Assembly (NCBI GenBank): GCA_000648925.1
Contig: JFHF01000037.1
Span: forward strand, 18,977 to 82,976
Direction of reading: 5' to 3'
Source: Caballeronia jiangsuensis
GTDB taxonomy: Bacteria; Pseudomonadota; Gammaproteobacteria; Burkholderiales; Burkholderiaceae
Length of the DNA: 64,000 bases
The notes under the pieces are model-generated. The model saw only the letters and a list, made by a program, of their open reading frames with translations. It was not told the origin of the DNA and did not search any database. This document shows positions 52,770-61,702 of this stretch, in pieces (position 1 is the first letter of the stretch; every line of letters starts with the position of its first letter). The translations under genes and the position numbers were made by a program.

Positions 52770-54116
52770 TTAACGCATCGGGACGTTGCCACCCTTGAAG
52801 TTTGCCTTCTTGAGCAGCGATTCATATTGTTGCGACATAACGTACGACTGCACCTGAGCCATGAAGTCCATCGTGACGACGACAATGATCAGCAGCGACG
52901 TTCCACCAAAATAAAACGGCACGTTCCAGCGCAACACCAGAAACTCAGGCAGCAGGCACACGAATACGATGTAGATCGCACCAGCCAGCGTAAGACGCGT
53001 GAGGATGCGGTCGATATATCGTGCAGTCTGATCGCCCGGACGGATACCCGGAACGAAAGCACCGCTCTTCTTCAAGTTGTCGGCAGTTTCCCGGCTGTTG
53101 AACACCAGTGCGGTGTAAAAGAAGCAGAAGAAAACGATCGCCAACGCATACAGCAACACGTACACGGGCTGACCAGGCTTAAGCGCCTCGGCCACGTTGT
53201 GCAGCGTGTTTGCGAACCAGTTGGTGCGCGTACCCGAACTGAACCAGTTCAGGATGGTTGCCGGGAAGAGAATGATCGACGACGCGAAGATCGGCGGAAT
53301 CACACCCGACATGTTCAACTTCAGCGGCAGATGAGACGACTGTCCGCCGTAAATCTTATTACCGACCTGGCGCTTCGCGTAGTTCACGAGGATCTTGCGC
53401 TGACCGCGTTCGATGAACACGACCAGATACGTGACCGCCGCGATCAACACGACGATGATGATCGCCGAGATGATGCTCATCGAACCGGTGCGAACCAGCT
53501 CGAACAGACCACCGATTGCGTTCGGGAAACCCGCCGCGATACCACCGAAGATGATGATCGAGATGCCGTTGCCGAGACCGCGCTCCGTGATCTGCTCACC
53601 CAGCCACATCAGGAACATCGTGCCCGTCACCAGCGTGACGACCGTCGTCAACCGGAACACCATGCCGGGGTCCAGAACCAGAGCCGGCTGGTTTTCCAGC
53701 GCGACTGCGATACCGAACGCCTGGAAGGTCGCCAGAACCACCGTGAAGATACGCGTGTACTGCGTGATCTTCCGTTGTCCCGCCTGCCCTTCCTTCTTCA
53801 ACGCCTCCATCTGCGGCGACACGATCGACAGCAACTGCATGATGATCGACGCCGAAATGTAGGGCATGATGCCCAGCGCAAAGATCGTGAATCGCGACAG
53901 CGCGCCACCCGAGAACATGTTGAACATGCCCAGGATGCCGCCAGACTGGCTTTGAAACAGCTTGGCCAGTTGATCCGGATCGATGCCGGGTACCGGAATA
54001 TGCGCACCAATGCGGTAGACGATCAGCGCCAGCAGCAGGAACACTGCACGCCGACGCAGATCGCCGAATTTCGCCGCGCTTCGACCGGTTTTTGCGAGAC
54101 TCGGGCTGTTAGCCAA
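52770..54116 (-). CDS. secY: SecY, protein-export channel
   Basis: This 448-residue protein has ten transmembrane helices and forms the SecYEG channel. The signature near residue 75, 'FTIFALGIMPYISASIIMQL', and the second, 'VLIAAVTYLVVFIERGQRKI', are present. Confidence 0.98.
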   Translation of the reverse strand: MANSPSLAKTGRSAAKFGDLRRRAVFLLLALIVYRIGAHIPVPGIDPDQLAKLFQSQSGGILGMFNMFSGGALSRFTIFALGIMPYISASIIMQLLSIVSPQMEALKKEGQAGQRKITQYTRIFTVVLATFQAFGIAVALENQPALVLDPGMVFRLTTVVTLVTGTMFLMWLGEQITERGLGNGISIIIFGGIAAGFPNAIGGLFELVRTGSMSIISAIIIVVLIAAVTYLVVFIERGQRKILVNYAKRQVGNKIYGGQSSHLPLKLNMSGVIPPIFASSIILFPATILNWFSSGTRTNWFANTLHNVAEALKPGQPVYVLLYALAIVFFCFFYTALVFNSRETADNLKKSGAFVPGIRPGDQTARYIDRILTRLTLAGAIYIVFVCLLPEFLVLRWNVPFYFGGTSLLIIVVVTMDFMAQVQSYVMSQQYESLLKKANFKGGNVPMR

Positions 54117-54157
54117 GTACCTTCTCCGATGCTAGTGCTAGTAACGGCGAAAGCGCG

Positions 54158-54592
54158 TTACTCGGCGAACGAGCCGCCAGCGGCTTCGATTGCCTCACGG
54201 GCGCCTTTCGTTGCCGTCAGGCCCTTCACCGTGACCTTGCGCGTGATCTCGCCGGTCTTGATGATCTTTGCGCTCTTGATGAGCTCACCGACCAGACCCG
54301 CTTGCTTCAACGCCAACAGATCGATTTCGTCGACCGGCAGCTTTTCGAGATCAGACAGGCGCACTTCACCGACGAATTCCTTCGTCAGCGACGTGAAGCC
54401 GCGCTTCGGCAGACGACGCTGCAGAGGCATTTGACCGCCTTCGAAACCGACCTTGTGGAAGCCGCCCGAACGCGATTTCTGACCCTTGTGGCCGCGGCCA
54501 GCGGTCTTGCCGAGGCCCGAACCGATACCGCGACCGACGCGACGCTTAGCGTGCTTCGCGCCTTCTGCCGGCTTCAGGTTATTCAATTCCAT
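54158..54592 (-). CDS. rplO: 50S ribosomal protein L15
   Basis: This 144-residue protein starts MELNNLKPAEGAKHAKRRVG with the glycine-rich RGIGSGLGKTAGRGHKGQKS that follows. The ATG at 54592 is used because AAGGAG lies six bases upstream; a TTG two codons earlier overlaps that spacer. Confidence 0.98.
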   Translation of the reverse strand: MELNNLKPAEGAKHAKRRVGRGIGSGLGKTAGRGHKGQKSRSGGFHKVGFEGGQMPLQRRLPKRGFTSLTKEFVGEVRLSDLEKLPVDEIDLLALKQAGLVGELIKSAKIIKTGEITRKVTVKGLTATKGAREAIEAAGGSFAE

Positions 54593-54623
54593 GTTCAACT
54601 CCTTGGATCCTAGGGTCAGCCGC

Positions 54624-54806
54624 TTAGCCGATGACCTTAACGAGGTACGAGACCTTGTTGATCATCCCGCGCACTGCCGGCGTGTCCTGCAACTCGGAGA
54701 CCGAGTTGAGGCGGCGCAGGCCGAGGCCACGCACCGTTGCGCGGTGCGTTTCGCGAGTCCCGATCAGGCTCTTGACGAGCTGAACCTTGACAGTTTTATC
54801 AGACAT
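54624..54806 (-). CDS. rpmD: 50S ribosomal protein L30
   Basis: This 60-residue protein starts MSDKTVKVQLVKSLIGT and carries the GLGLRRLNSV motif. It is the short bacterial form. It follows rpsE by ten bases. Confidence 0.97.
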   Translation of the reverse strand: MSDKTVKVQLVKSLIGTRETHRATVRGLGLRRLNSVSELQDTPAVRGMINKVSYLVKVIG

Positions 54807-54816
54807 GGTGCCCACC

Positions 54817-55335
54817 TTAGCCCAGAATGTCTTCGACGGACTTCCCACGCTTCGCCGCGATGTCCGCCGGGGTCGACTGCTTGCGCAGACCATCCAGCGT
54901 TGCGCGAACGAGGTTGTACGGGTTCGTCGAACCGTGGCTCTTGGCCACAACGTTTTGCACGCCCATCACGTCGAACACTGCGCGCATCGGGCCGCCAGCG
55001 ATCACGCCGGTACCGTCCTTCGCCGGAGCGAGGAGAACCGCCGATGCGCCATGCTTACCATGCACTTCGTGTTGCAGCGTGCCGTTCTTCAGGGGCACCT
55101 TGAACATGTTGCGGCGGGCCTGTTCCATTGCCTTTTGAACAGCAACCGGAACTTCCTTGGCCTTGCCCTTGCCCATGCCGATACGGCCGTCACCGTCGCC
55201 GACCACGGTCAGTGCGGCGAAGCCGAGAATACGGCCACCCTTCACGACCTTGGTCACGCGGTTGACCGAAATCATCTTTTCGCGCAGGCCGTCGTCGCGT
55301 TCGTCAGCCTGAACTTTCGCTTGCATCTTTGCCAT
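54817..55335 (-). CDS. rpsE: 30S ribosomal protein S5
   Basis: This 172-residue protein acts in mRNA unwinding and decoding fidelity. Its RNA-binding part starts REKMISVNRVTKVVKGGRIL, followed by GDGDGRIGMGKGKAKEVPVA. Confidence 0.98.
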   Translation of the reverse strand: MAKMQAKVQADERDDGLREKMISVNRVTKVVKGGRILGFAALTVVGDGDGRIGMGKGKAKEVPVAVQKAMEQARRNMFKVPLKNGTLQHEVHGKHGASAVLLAPAKDGTGVIAGGPMRAVFDVMGVQNVVAKSHGSTNPYNLVRATLDGLRKQSTPADIAAKRGKSVEDILG

Positions 55336-55349
55336 GACGAATTCTTCCC

Positions 55350-55715
55350 TTAGAACTTGAGCCCGGCTTCACGCGCCGCATCAGCCAGCGCCTTCACGCG
55401 GCCGTGGTAGCGGAAACCCGAGCGGTCAAAGGCGACGGATTCGATGCCGGCAGCCTTGGCCTTTTCGGCGATACGCTTGCCGATCAGGGTCGCAGCGTTG
55501 ACGTTGCCGCCCTTGCCCGACTTGTCGGCGAGTTCAGCGCGCACTTCAGCTTCGAGCGTCGAGGCGCTTGCCACGACCTTCGTACCGCACGCCGAGAACA
55601 CTTGCGCGTAGATATGCGTATTCGTGCGATGCACGGCCAGACGCGGAACCTGCAGCTCAGCGATCTTGATACGCGTCTGACGAGCGCGGCGCAGGCGAGA
55701 TTGAGTCTTATCCAT
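55350..55715 (-). CDS. rplR: 50S ribosomal protein L18
   Basis: This 121-residue 5S rRNA binder begins MDKTQSRLRRARQTRIKI and has VHRTNTHIYAQVFS. It lies between rplF and rpsE. Confidence 0.98.
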   Translation of the reverse strand: MDKTQSRLRRARQTRIKIAELQVPRLAVHRTNTHIYAQVFSACGTKVVASASTLEAEVRAELADKSGKGGNVNAATLIGKRIAEKAKAAGIESVAFDRSGFRYHGRVKALADAAREAGLKF

Positions 55716-55727
55716 GATTGCGCACCC

Positions 55728-56261
55728 TTACTTCTTCTTCGTTTCTTTGAGGATCACGACCTCGTCGGAATAGCGCACGCCTTTGCCCTTGTACGGCTCA
55801 GGCGGACGATAGCCGCGCACTTCTGCTGCGGTCTGTCCGACTTTCTGCTTGTCGATCCCCTTGATCACGATTTCGGTTTGCGACGGAGTTTCAGCCTTGA
55901 CGCCTTCCGGCATCTGGTGCACCACGGGGTGCGAGAAACCCAGCGACAGGTTCAGCTTGTCGCCTTGCGCTTGCGCACGATAACCAACGCCAACCAGCGT
56001 CAGCTTGCGCTCGAAACCCTTGGTGACGCCCTGCACCATGTTCGCCACCAGGGCGCGCATCGTGCCGGACATCGCGTTTGCTTCGCGGCTTTCGTCGGCC
56101 GGAGCGAGCTTCAACGTGCCGTTGTCGTTCGTCACGGTCACCAGCTTGTTAGCCGGTTGCGAAATCGTGCCGAGCGGGCCCTTAACGGTGATGACGTCGC
56201 TCTTGATGGCCACTTCCGCGCCTTGCGGCAGCGCGATCGGGCTTTTACCTACTCGAGACAT
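55728..56261 (-). CDS. rplF: 50S ribosomal protein L6
   Basis: This 177-residue protein starts MSRVGKSPIALPQGAEVAI and carries the C-terminal PEPYKGKGVRYSDE motif. It lies near the GTPase center. Confidence 0.98.
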   Translation of the reverse strand: MSRVGKSPIALPQGAEVAIKSDVITVKGPLGTISQPANKLVTVTNDNGTLKLAPADESREANAMSGTMRALVANMVQGVTKGFERKLTLVGVGYRAQAQGDKLNLSLGFSHPVVHQMPEGVKAETPSQTEIVIKGIDKQKVGQTAAEVRGYRPPEPYKGKGVRYSDEVVILKETKKK

Positions 56262-56279
56262 GTTTCTTCTCCTTAGGCG

Positions 56280-56675
56280 TTAAGCGACGTAGCAGATGAC
56301 TTCGCCGCCGACGCCGTTCTGGCGCGCCTTGCGGTCGGTCATCACACCCTTCGGCGTCGACACGATGGCAACGCCGAGGCCGTTCATGACCTGCGGAATG
56401 TCGTTGCGACCGCGGTACACGCGCAGACCAGGCTTCGAGACGCGCTCGAGGCGCTCGATCACCGGACGGCCAGCGTAGTACTTCAACGCGATATTCAATT
56501 CGATCTTCGCGCCTTCAGCCTTCACTGCGAAGTCGTCGATATAACCTTCGTCCTTCAAAACCTGCGCAATCGCAACCTTGACTTTCGACGAGGGCATAGT
56601 CACCGAAACCTTCTCGACCATCTGCGCGTTGCGGATGCGAGTCAGCATATCGGCGATAGGATCACTCATGCTCAT
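56280..56675 (-). CDS. rpsH: 30S ribosomal protein S8
   Basis: This 131-residue protein binds 16S rRNA helix 21; in E. coli it also represses the spc operon. It begins MSMSDPIADMLTRIRNAQ and ends with the universal 'ARQNGVGGEVICYVA'-type C-terminus. Confidence 0.98.
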   Translation of the reverse strand: MSMSDPIADMLTRIRNAQMVEKVSVTMPSSKVKVAIAQVLKDEGYIDDFAVKAEGAKIELNIALKYYAGRPVIERLERVSKPGLRVYRGRNDIPQVMNGLGVAIVSTPKGVMTDRKARQNGVGGEVICYVA

Positions 56676-56689
56676 TTATGTTTCTCCTA

Positions 56690-56995
56690 TTACCAGCTCG
56701 CCTTGGTCAGGCCAGGAATTTCGCCGCGGAAAGCGATTTCACGAATCTTGCCGCGCGCGAGTCCGAACTTGCGGAACGTGCCACGCGGACGACCCGTGAT
56801 CGCGCAGCGGTTACGCTTGCGAGTGGGGTTCGAGTTACGCGGCAGTTGTTGCAGCGCCAGACGCGCGAAGTAGCGCTCTTCGTCGGACTTGCTTGCGTCA
56901 TCGATCACAGCCTTCAGCTCAGCACGCTTCGGAGCGTACTTGGCTGCCAGGCGCGCGCGCTTCTTTTCACGTTCGATCAGTGCCAGTTTAGCCAC
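56690..56995 (-). CDS. rpsN: 30S ribosomal protein S14
   Basis: This 101-residue protein is the long form without zinc-binding cysteines (MAKLALIEREKKRARLAAKY, then NPTRKRNRCAITGRPRG). It lies 14 bases before rpsH. Confidence 0.98.
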   Translation of the reverse strand: MAKLALIEREKKRARLAAKYAPKRAELKAVIDDASKSDEERYFARLALQQLPRNSNPTRKRNRCAITGRPRGTFRKFGLARGKIREIAFRGEIPGLTKASW

Positions 56996-57002
56996 GGTAA
57001 CC

Positions 57003-57542
57003 TCAGTTTCTGAACGGGAACTTGAAGCCGGCGAGCAGCGCCTTTGCTTCGTCGTCAGTCTTCGCGGTGGTCGTGATGCTGATGTTCAGCCCACGCAGCG
57101 CGTCGATCTTGTCGTAGTCGATTTCGGGGAAAATGATCTGCTCTTTCACACCGATGTTGTAGTTGCCACGACCGTCGAATGCACGGCCCGACACGCCACG
57201 GAAGTCACGCACACGCGGGAGCGCAACCGTCACGAAACGGTCGAGGAATTCGTACATCGCTTGGCCGCGCAGCGTGACCATCGCGCCGATCGGGTAGCCT
57301 TGACGAATCTTGAAGCCTGCGATTGCCTTGCGCGCCTTCGTGATAACCGGCTTTTGGCCAGCGATCTTCGTCAGGTCGCCCACGGCGTTTTCGATGATCT
57401 TCTTGTCGGCGACGGCTTCGCCAAGACCCATGTTCAGGGTGATCTTGGTGATGCGCGGCACTTCCATGACAGACTTGTAGCCGAACTTTTCGACGAGTTG
57501 CGGCACAACCTTTTCTTTATAAATCTCTTGCAGACGAGCCAT
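57003..57542 (-). CDS. rplE: 50S ribosomal protein L5
   Basis: This 179-residue 5S rRNA binder has MEVPRITKITLNMGLGEA and RGLNISITTTAKTDDEA. Its length equals E. coli L5. Confidence 0.98.
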   Translation of the reverse strand: MARLQEIYKEKVVPQLVEKFGYKSVMEVPRITKITLNMGLGEAVADKKIIENAVGDLTKIAGQKPVITKARKAIAGFKIRQGYPIGAMVTLRGQAMYEFLDRFVTVALPRVRDFRGVSGRAFDGRGNYNIGVKEQIIFPEIDYDKIDALRGLNISITTTAKTDDEAKALLAGFKFPFRN

Positions 57543-57556
57543 TTTTTAACTCCGCG

Positions 57557-57865
57557 TCAGGCGTTAAGCGTGGCGCCGGTCGACTTCAAGAAGCGAACCT
57601 TCTTTCCGTCTTCGACCTTGATGCCCACACGCGATGCCTTGCCATTCGCGTCGACCAATGCGACGTTCGAAATATGCAGCGGCATCGTTTTGGCTTCCAC
57701 ACCGCCCGTCGTACCCTTCATCGGGTTCGGCTTCACGTGCTTCTTGACGAGGTTGATGCCCTCGACCGTCACACGATCTTCCGCAACGACCAGCACGGTG
57801 CCGCGCTTGCCCTTGTCCTTGCCGGTGATGACGACGACTTCGTCACCCTTGCGAATCTTGTTCAT
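57557..57865 (-). CDS. rplX: 50S ribosomal protein L24
   Basis: This 102-residue KOW-domain protein (MNKIRKGDEVVVITGKDKGK) starts 50S assembly. It lies nine bases after rplN. Confidence 0.98.
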   Translation of the reverse strand: MNKIRKGDEVVVITGKDKGKRGTVLVVAEDRVTVEGINLVKKHVKPNPMKGTTGGVEAKTMPLHISNVALVDANGKASRVGIKVEDGKKVRFLKSTGATLNA

Positions 57866-57874
57866 CGCGACTCC

Positions 57875-58243
57875 TTACAGCACTTCCGGCGCGAGCGAAA
57901 CGATCTTCATGAATCGTTCGCTACGCAGTTCACGCGTAACCGGCCCAAAAATACGCGTGCCGATCGGCTCGAGCTTGGTATTCAACAAAACGGCGGCATT
58001 GCCGTCGAACTTGATGAGCGAGCCATCCTGGCGACGCACGCCCTTGGCCGTACGAACGACCACGGCGTTGTAGATTTCGCCCTTTTTCACGCGTCCGCGC
58101 GGCGTCGCTTCCTTGACGGTCACCTTGATGATGTCGCCAATGCTAGCGTAACGACGCTTCGAACCGCCGAGCACCTTGATGCACATGACTTCACGCGCAC
58201 CCGTGTTGTCGGCCACTTCAAGCCGAGTTTCGGTCTGGATCAT
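57875..58243 (-). CDS. rplN: 50S ribosomal protein L14
   Basis: This 122-residue protein begins MIQTETRLEVADNTGARE and has VVRTAKGVRRQDGSLIKFD. A gap of about 300 bases separates it from rpsQ upstream; that gap holds a strong promoter, so rplN likely starts a second transcript. Confidence 0.98.
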   Translation of the reverse strand: MIQTETRLEVADNTGAREVMCIKVLGGSKRRYASIGDIIKVTVKEATPRGRVKKGEIYNAVVVRTAKGVRRQDGSLIKFDGNAAVLLNTKLEPIGTRIFGPVTRELRSERFMKIVSLAPEVL

Positions 58244-58453
58244 GGTTTATCTTTCCCAACTTAATCCGGTCGCACCACCATGGCACAGCCGGTCAGTCTT
58301 GGTCCCGTCAGCCAACTGGCTGCTTGGGTTAGAACAGGCAGCGAGGGCAGACGAAACCCGCCATCGCAATCCGGTGAATCTGTCGACTCAGGCTGGCGCC
58401 CGAACCGGCTTCCCCCACCAGTTTCGCCCGCGACGGGGCTCCCACAAAGAGGG

Positions 58454-58486
58454 AAGACCGAGATTATAACAAATAATCTCGGTCTT
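58454..58486 (-). repeat. Perfect 14-bp inverted repeat in the rpsQ-rplN gap
   Basis: AAGACCGAGATTAT and ATAATCTCGGTCTT flank a five-base loop. One arm overlaps the -10 and the other abuts the -35 of the promoter listed at 58463-58490. Confidence 0.88.
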
Positions 58487-58490
58487 GCAA
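58463..58490 (-). promoter_or_regulatory. Probable internal promoter of rplN onward
   Basis: The minus strand has TTGCAA (58485-58490), a 16-base spacer and a perfect TATAAT (58463-58468). Confidence 0.7.
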
Positions 58491-58545
58491 GCGAAACTTA
58501 CTGCGACACGATTTGCTACTGCATCGCGGTACTACTACTTCTGCT

Positions 58546-58818
58546 TCAGATCACGCGAGCCGCTTCAACCAGCTTCGACACAACCCAGGCTTTCGTCTTC
58601 GAAATCGGACGGGTTTCCTGGATTTCGACGAGATCGCCTTCGTTGTACGTGTTCGCGTCGTCATGCGCGTGGTACTTCTTCGAACGCACGACGTACTTGC
58701 CGTAGATCGGATGCTTCACGCGGTGCTCGACCAGAACGGTGACCGTCTTGTCCATCTTGTTGCTGACGACCTTGCCGACCAGCGTCCGCTTGAGCGAGGT
58801 TTTTACGCTATCGTTCAT
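58546..58818 (-). CDS. rpsQ: 30S ribosomal protein S17
   Basis: This 90-residue OB-fold protein has TLVGKVVSNKMDKTVTVLVE and GDLVEIQETRPISKTKAWVV. Its start overlaps the rpmC stop by four bases. Confidence 0.98.
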   Translation of the reverse strand: MNDSVKTSLKRTLVGKVVSNKMDKTVTVLVEHRVKHPIYGKYVVRSKKYHAHDDANTYNEGDLVEIQETRPISKTKAWVVSKLVEAARVI

Positions 58819-59009
58819 TTCTGGTTCGCCTTCTCAGTCAGGACGGTGCGCACACGTGCGATGTCGCGACGGACCTTCTTCAGCTGGCTCGTGTTCGTGA
58901 GCTGCTGGGTCGCGAGTTGCATACGCAAGCCGAATTGCGCCTTCAGCAGGTCCGACAGCTCTTTGTTGAGCGCGGCCTGGTCTTTCTGGTGAAGTTCAGA
59001 TGCCTTCAT
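58815..59009 (-). CDS. rpmC: 50S ribosomal protein L29
   Basis: This 64-residue two-helix protein near the exit tunnel begins MKASELHQKDQAALNKEL. An ATG one codon upstream is also possible. Confidence 0.97.
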   Translation of the reverse strand: MKASELHQKDQAALNKELSDLLKAQFGLRMQLATQQLTNTSQLKKVRRDIARVRTVLTEKANQK

Positions 59010-59019
59010 CATTTACTCC

Positions 59020-59436
59020 TTAGGCGCCGAGCTGACGTACGACGAAGTTCGTCTTGAGCGGCAGCTTGGCTGCAGCCAGACGGAACGCTTCGCGCGCCAG
59101 TTCTTCGGAGACACCGTCCATTTCGTACAGCATCTTGCCCGGTTGAATTTCAGCGACGTAGTACTCCGGGTTACCCTTACCGTTACCCATACGCACTTCG
59201 GCCGGCTTCTGCGAAATCGGCTTGTCCGGGAAAATACGGATCCAGATCCGGCCACCACGCTTGATGTGACGCGTCATTGCACGACGTGCCGCTTCGATTT
59301 GACGCGCGGTCAAACGGCCGCGACCGATAGCCTTCAGACCGTATTCACCGAACGACACCGCGTTGCCGCGCGTCGCCTTGCCGGTGTTACGACCCTTCTG
59401 CTCTTTGCGATACTTTCTGCGTTTCGGTTGCAGCAT
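59020..59436 (-). CDS. rplP: 50S ribosomal protein L16
   Basis: This 138-residue protein of the A-site region begins MLQPKRRKYRKEQKGRNTG and has RGGRIWIRIFPDKPISQKPA. It lies ten bases before rpmC. Confidence 0.98.
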   Translation of the reverse strand: MLQPKRRKYRKEQKGRNTGKATRGNAVSFGEYGLKAIGRGRLTARQIEAARRAMTRHIKRGGRIWIRIFPDKPISQKPAEVRMGNGKGNPEYYVAEIQPGKMLYEMDGVSEELAREAFRLAAAKLPLKTNFVVRQLGA

Positions 59437-59438
59437 CG

Positions 59439-60233
59439 TTATTCTCCAGTCTTCGCGTCACCGCCAGCGCGACGGGGTGCACCACGACGCGCACCAGCCG
59501 GAGCGCCTTCACCATCACGGCGCGGACGGCGATCGCCACCCGGACGTGCGTTGCGGCGCGGACGCTTTTCTTCCGCCACTTCCTCAACCACCGGCGCTTC
59601 GTTGCGGCCCAGGGTGTCGCCCTTGTAGACCCACACCTTCACGCCGATGATGCCGTACGTGGTCTTCGCTTCCGACGTCGCGTAGTCGATATCCGCACGC
59701 AGCGTATGGAGGGGCACGCGACCTTCGCGATACCACTCGGTACGAGCGATTTCGATACCGTTCAGACGGCCCGCGCTCATGATCTTGATACCCTGGGCAC
59801 CAAGACGCATTGCGTTCTGCATCGCGCGCTTCATCGCGCGGCGGAACATGATCCGGCGCTCGAGCTGCTGCGTGATGGAGTCAGCGATCAGCTGAGCATC
59901 GGTTTCCGGCTTGCGGATCTCTTCGATGTTGACGTGAACCGGAACGCCCATGCGCTTCTGCAGTTCAGCCTTCAGCGATTCGATGTCCTCGCCCTTCTTG
60001 CCGATGACGACGCCCGGACGCGAACTGTAAATCGTGATGCGCGCGTTCTTCGCCGGACGCTCGATGACGACGCGGCCGACCGAAGCGTTCTTCAGCTTCT
60101 TCTTCAGGTATTCACGAACACCGATGTCTTCCTGCAACATCGCCGCGAAATTGTTGTTGTTCGCATACCAGCGCGAAGCCCAATTGCGGCTGACGGCCAA
60201 ACGGAAGCCAGTCGGATGAATTTTCTGTCCCAT
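59439..60233 (-). CDS. rpsC: 30S ribosomal protein S3
   Basis: This 264-residue protein lines the mRNA entry and has a KH domain (PGVVIGKKGEDIESLKAEL). It is about 30 residues longer than E. coli S3 because of a C-terminal Arg/Gly/Pro-rich tail from about residue 218 (RPRRNARPGGDRRPRR). Similar tails occur in other Burkholderiaceae. Confidence 0.98.
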   Translation of the reverse strand: MGQKIHPTGFRLAVSRNWASRWYANNNNFAAMLQEDIGVREYLKKKLKNASVGRVVIERPAKNARITIYSSRPGVVIGKKGEDIESLKAELQKRMGVPVHVNIEEIRKPETDAQLIADSITQQLERRIMFRRAMKRAMQNAMRLGAQGIKIMSAGRLNGIEIARTEWYREGRVPLHTLRADIDYATSEAKTTYGIIGVKVWVYKGDTLGRNEAPVVEEVAEEKRPRRNARPGGDRRPRRDGEGAPAGARRGAPRRAGGDAKTGE

Positions 60234-60244
60234 CGTATGGCTCC

Positions 60245-60574
60245 TTAATTCCCGACCGTCACAGTGATGTGACAGGATTGCTTCTCGATGCGGTTACCGC
60301 GACCCTTTGCGCGTGCGGTGAAACGCTTCAGCGAAGCAGCCTTGTCGACGTAGATGCTCGTGATCTTGAGCTCGTCGATATCGGCGCCTTCGTTGTGTTC
60401 CGCATTCGCGATCGCAGACAGCACGACCTTCTTGACGATACCCGCCGCCTTCTTCGGCGAGAACGTCAGGACGTTCAGCGCCTTGTCGACCGGCAAACCA
60501 CGAATCTGGTCAGCCACAAGGCGCGTTTTCTGCGCCGAGATGCGGGCACCGCGATGAATTGCTTTCACTTCCAT
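60245..60574 (-). CDS. rplV: 50S ribosomal protein L22
   Basis: This 109-residue exit-tunnel protein starts MEVKAIHRGARISAQKTRLV; the beta-hairpin segment KRFTARAKGRGNRIEK reaches into the tunnel. Confidence 0.98.
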   Translation of the reverse strand: MEVKAIHRGARISAQKTRLVADQIRGLPVDKALNVLTFSPKKAAGIVKKVVLSAIANAEHNEGADIDELKITSIYVDKAASLKRFTARAKGRGNRIEKQSCHITVTVGN

Positions 60575-60586
60575 CTTGATAGCCCC

Positions 60587-60862
60587 TTATTTCTTGGCCT
60601 TCTTGTCGGCCGCGTGACCCTTGAACGTACGGGTCAGTGCGAACTCGCCAAGCTTGTGGCCGACCATGTTTTCCGTGACATACACCGGAACGTGCTGACG
60701 GCCGTTGTGAACAGCGATCGTCAGGCCGATGAAATCCGGCAGAATCGTCGAGCGACGCGACCAGGTCTTGATCGGCTTCTTGTCGCGCGTAGCTGCTGCC
60801 GACTCAACTTTCTTCAGCAAATGAGCGTCGCAGAACGGACCTTTTTTAGCAGAACGTGTCAT
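60587..60862 (-). CDS. rpsS: 30S ribosomal protein S19
   Basis: This 91-residue head protein begins MTRSAKKGPFCDAHLLKKVE and carries GRQHVPVYVTENMVGHKLGE. Confidence 0.98.
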   Translation of the reverse strand: MTRSAKKGPFCDAHLLKKVESAAATRDKKPIKTWSRRSTILPDFIGLTIAVHNGRQHVPVYVTENMVGHKLGEFALTRTFKGHAADKKAKK

Positions 60863-60872
60863 TGCCTACTCC

Positions 60873-61700
60873 TTAACGCTTGTGACGGCGCTGGACGATC
60901 ATCGTCGTCGTGCGCTTGTTGCTGCGGGTGCGATAACCCTTCGTCGGCGTGCCCCACGGGCTCACCGGATCGCGACCTGCAGCCGTCTTGCCTTCACCAC
61001 CGCCGTGCGGGTGATCGACCGGGTTCATTGCAACACCACGCACCGTCGGACGAATACCGCGCCAGCGGTTTGCACCGGCCTTACCGATTTGACGGAGGCT
61101 GTGCTCTTCGTTACCCACTTCGCCGATCGTCGCGCGGCACTCGACGTGCACGCGACGGATTTCGCCCGAACGCAGACGCACCTGAGCGTAGACGCCTTCG
61201 CGAGCCAGCAGCATTGCCGACGTACCAGCCGAACGCGCGATTTGCGCGCCCTTGCCCGGCAGCATTTCGATGCAGTGGATCGTCGTACCGACCGGAATGT
61301 TGCGGATCGGCAGCGTGTTGCCTGCCTTGATCGGCGCTTCCGAACCCGACATCAGCGGCGTACCAACCGTCACGCCCTTCGGCGCGATGATGTAGCGACG
61401 CTCGCCGTCTGCGTACAGAACCAGCGCGATGTTCGCGCTACGGTTCGGGTCGTACTCGAGACGCTCGACCTTTGCCGGGATGCCGTCCTTGTTGCGACGG
61501 AAATCGACGATACGATAGTGCTGCTTGTGACCACCACCCTGGTGACGCGTGGTGATACGGCCGTTGTTGTTACGGCCCGCCGACTTGGATTGCGAGTCGA
61601 GCAGCGCTGCGTGCGGCGCGCCCTTATGCAGATCCTTGTTGACGATCTTGACCATCGCGCGGCGACCCGGCGAGGTCGGCTTAACTTTCACGATTGCCAT
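60873..61700 (-). CDS. rplB: 50S ribosomal protein L2
   Basis: This 275-residue protein is needed for peptidyl-transferase activity. KVKPTSPGRRAMVKIVNKDL opens it and the conserved GVAMNPVDHPHGGGEGKTAA lies near the C-terminus with the essential His. Confidence 0.98.
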   Translation of the reverse strand: MAIVKVKPTSPGRRAMVKIVNKDLHKGAPHAALLDSQSKSAGRNNNGRITTRHQGGGHKQHYRIVDFRRNKDGIPAKVERLEYDPNRSANIALVLYADGERRYIIAPKGVTVGTPLMSGSEAPIKAGNTLPIRNIPVGTTIHCIEMLPGKGAQIARSAGTSAMLLAREGVYAQVRLRSGEIRRVHVECRATIGEVGNEEHSLRQIGKAGANRWRGIRPTVRGVAMNPVDHPHGGGEGKTAAGRDPVSPWGTPTKGYRTRSNKRTTTMIVQRRHKR

Positions 61701-61702
61701 GA

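Larger units (their letters stand above)
58244..58545 (-). other. Long rpsQ-rplN gap, leader of rplN
   Basis: This gap has no gene I can support. It contains the promoter-in-palindrome near 58454-58490 and then about 210 bases of leader before rplN. The rest of the ribosomal cluster from rplC to rpsM is almost gapless. Confidence 0.6.

Noticed and set aside
52827..54434. A 535-codon open frame on the plus strand opposite secY and rplO
   Set aside because: It spans two convincing minus-strand genes and has no recognisable domain.
58244..58545. Small gene in the rpsQ-rplN gap
   Set aside because: Frames here are short, lack ribosome-binding sites and have no recognisable product; a regulatory leader explains the region better.
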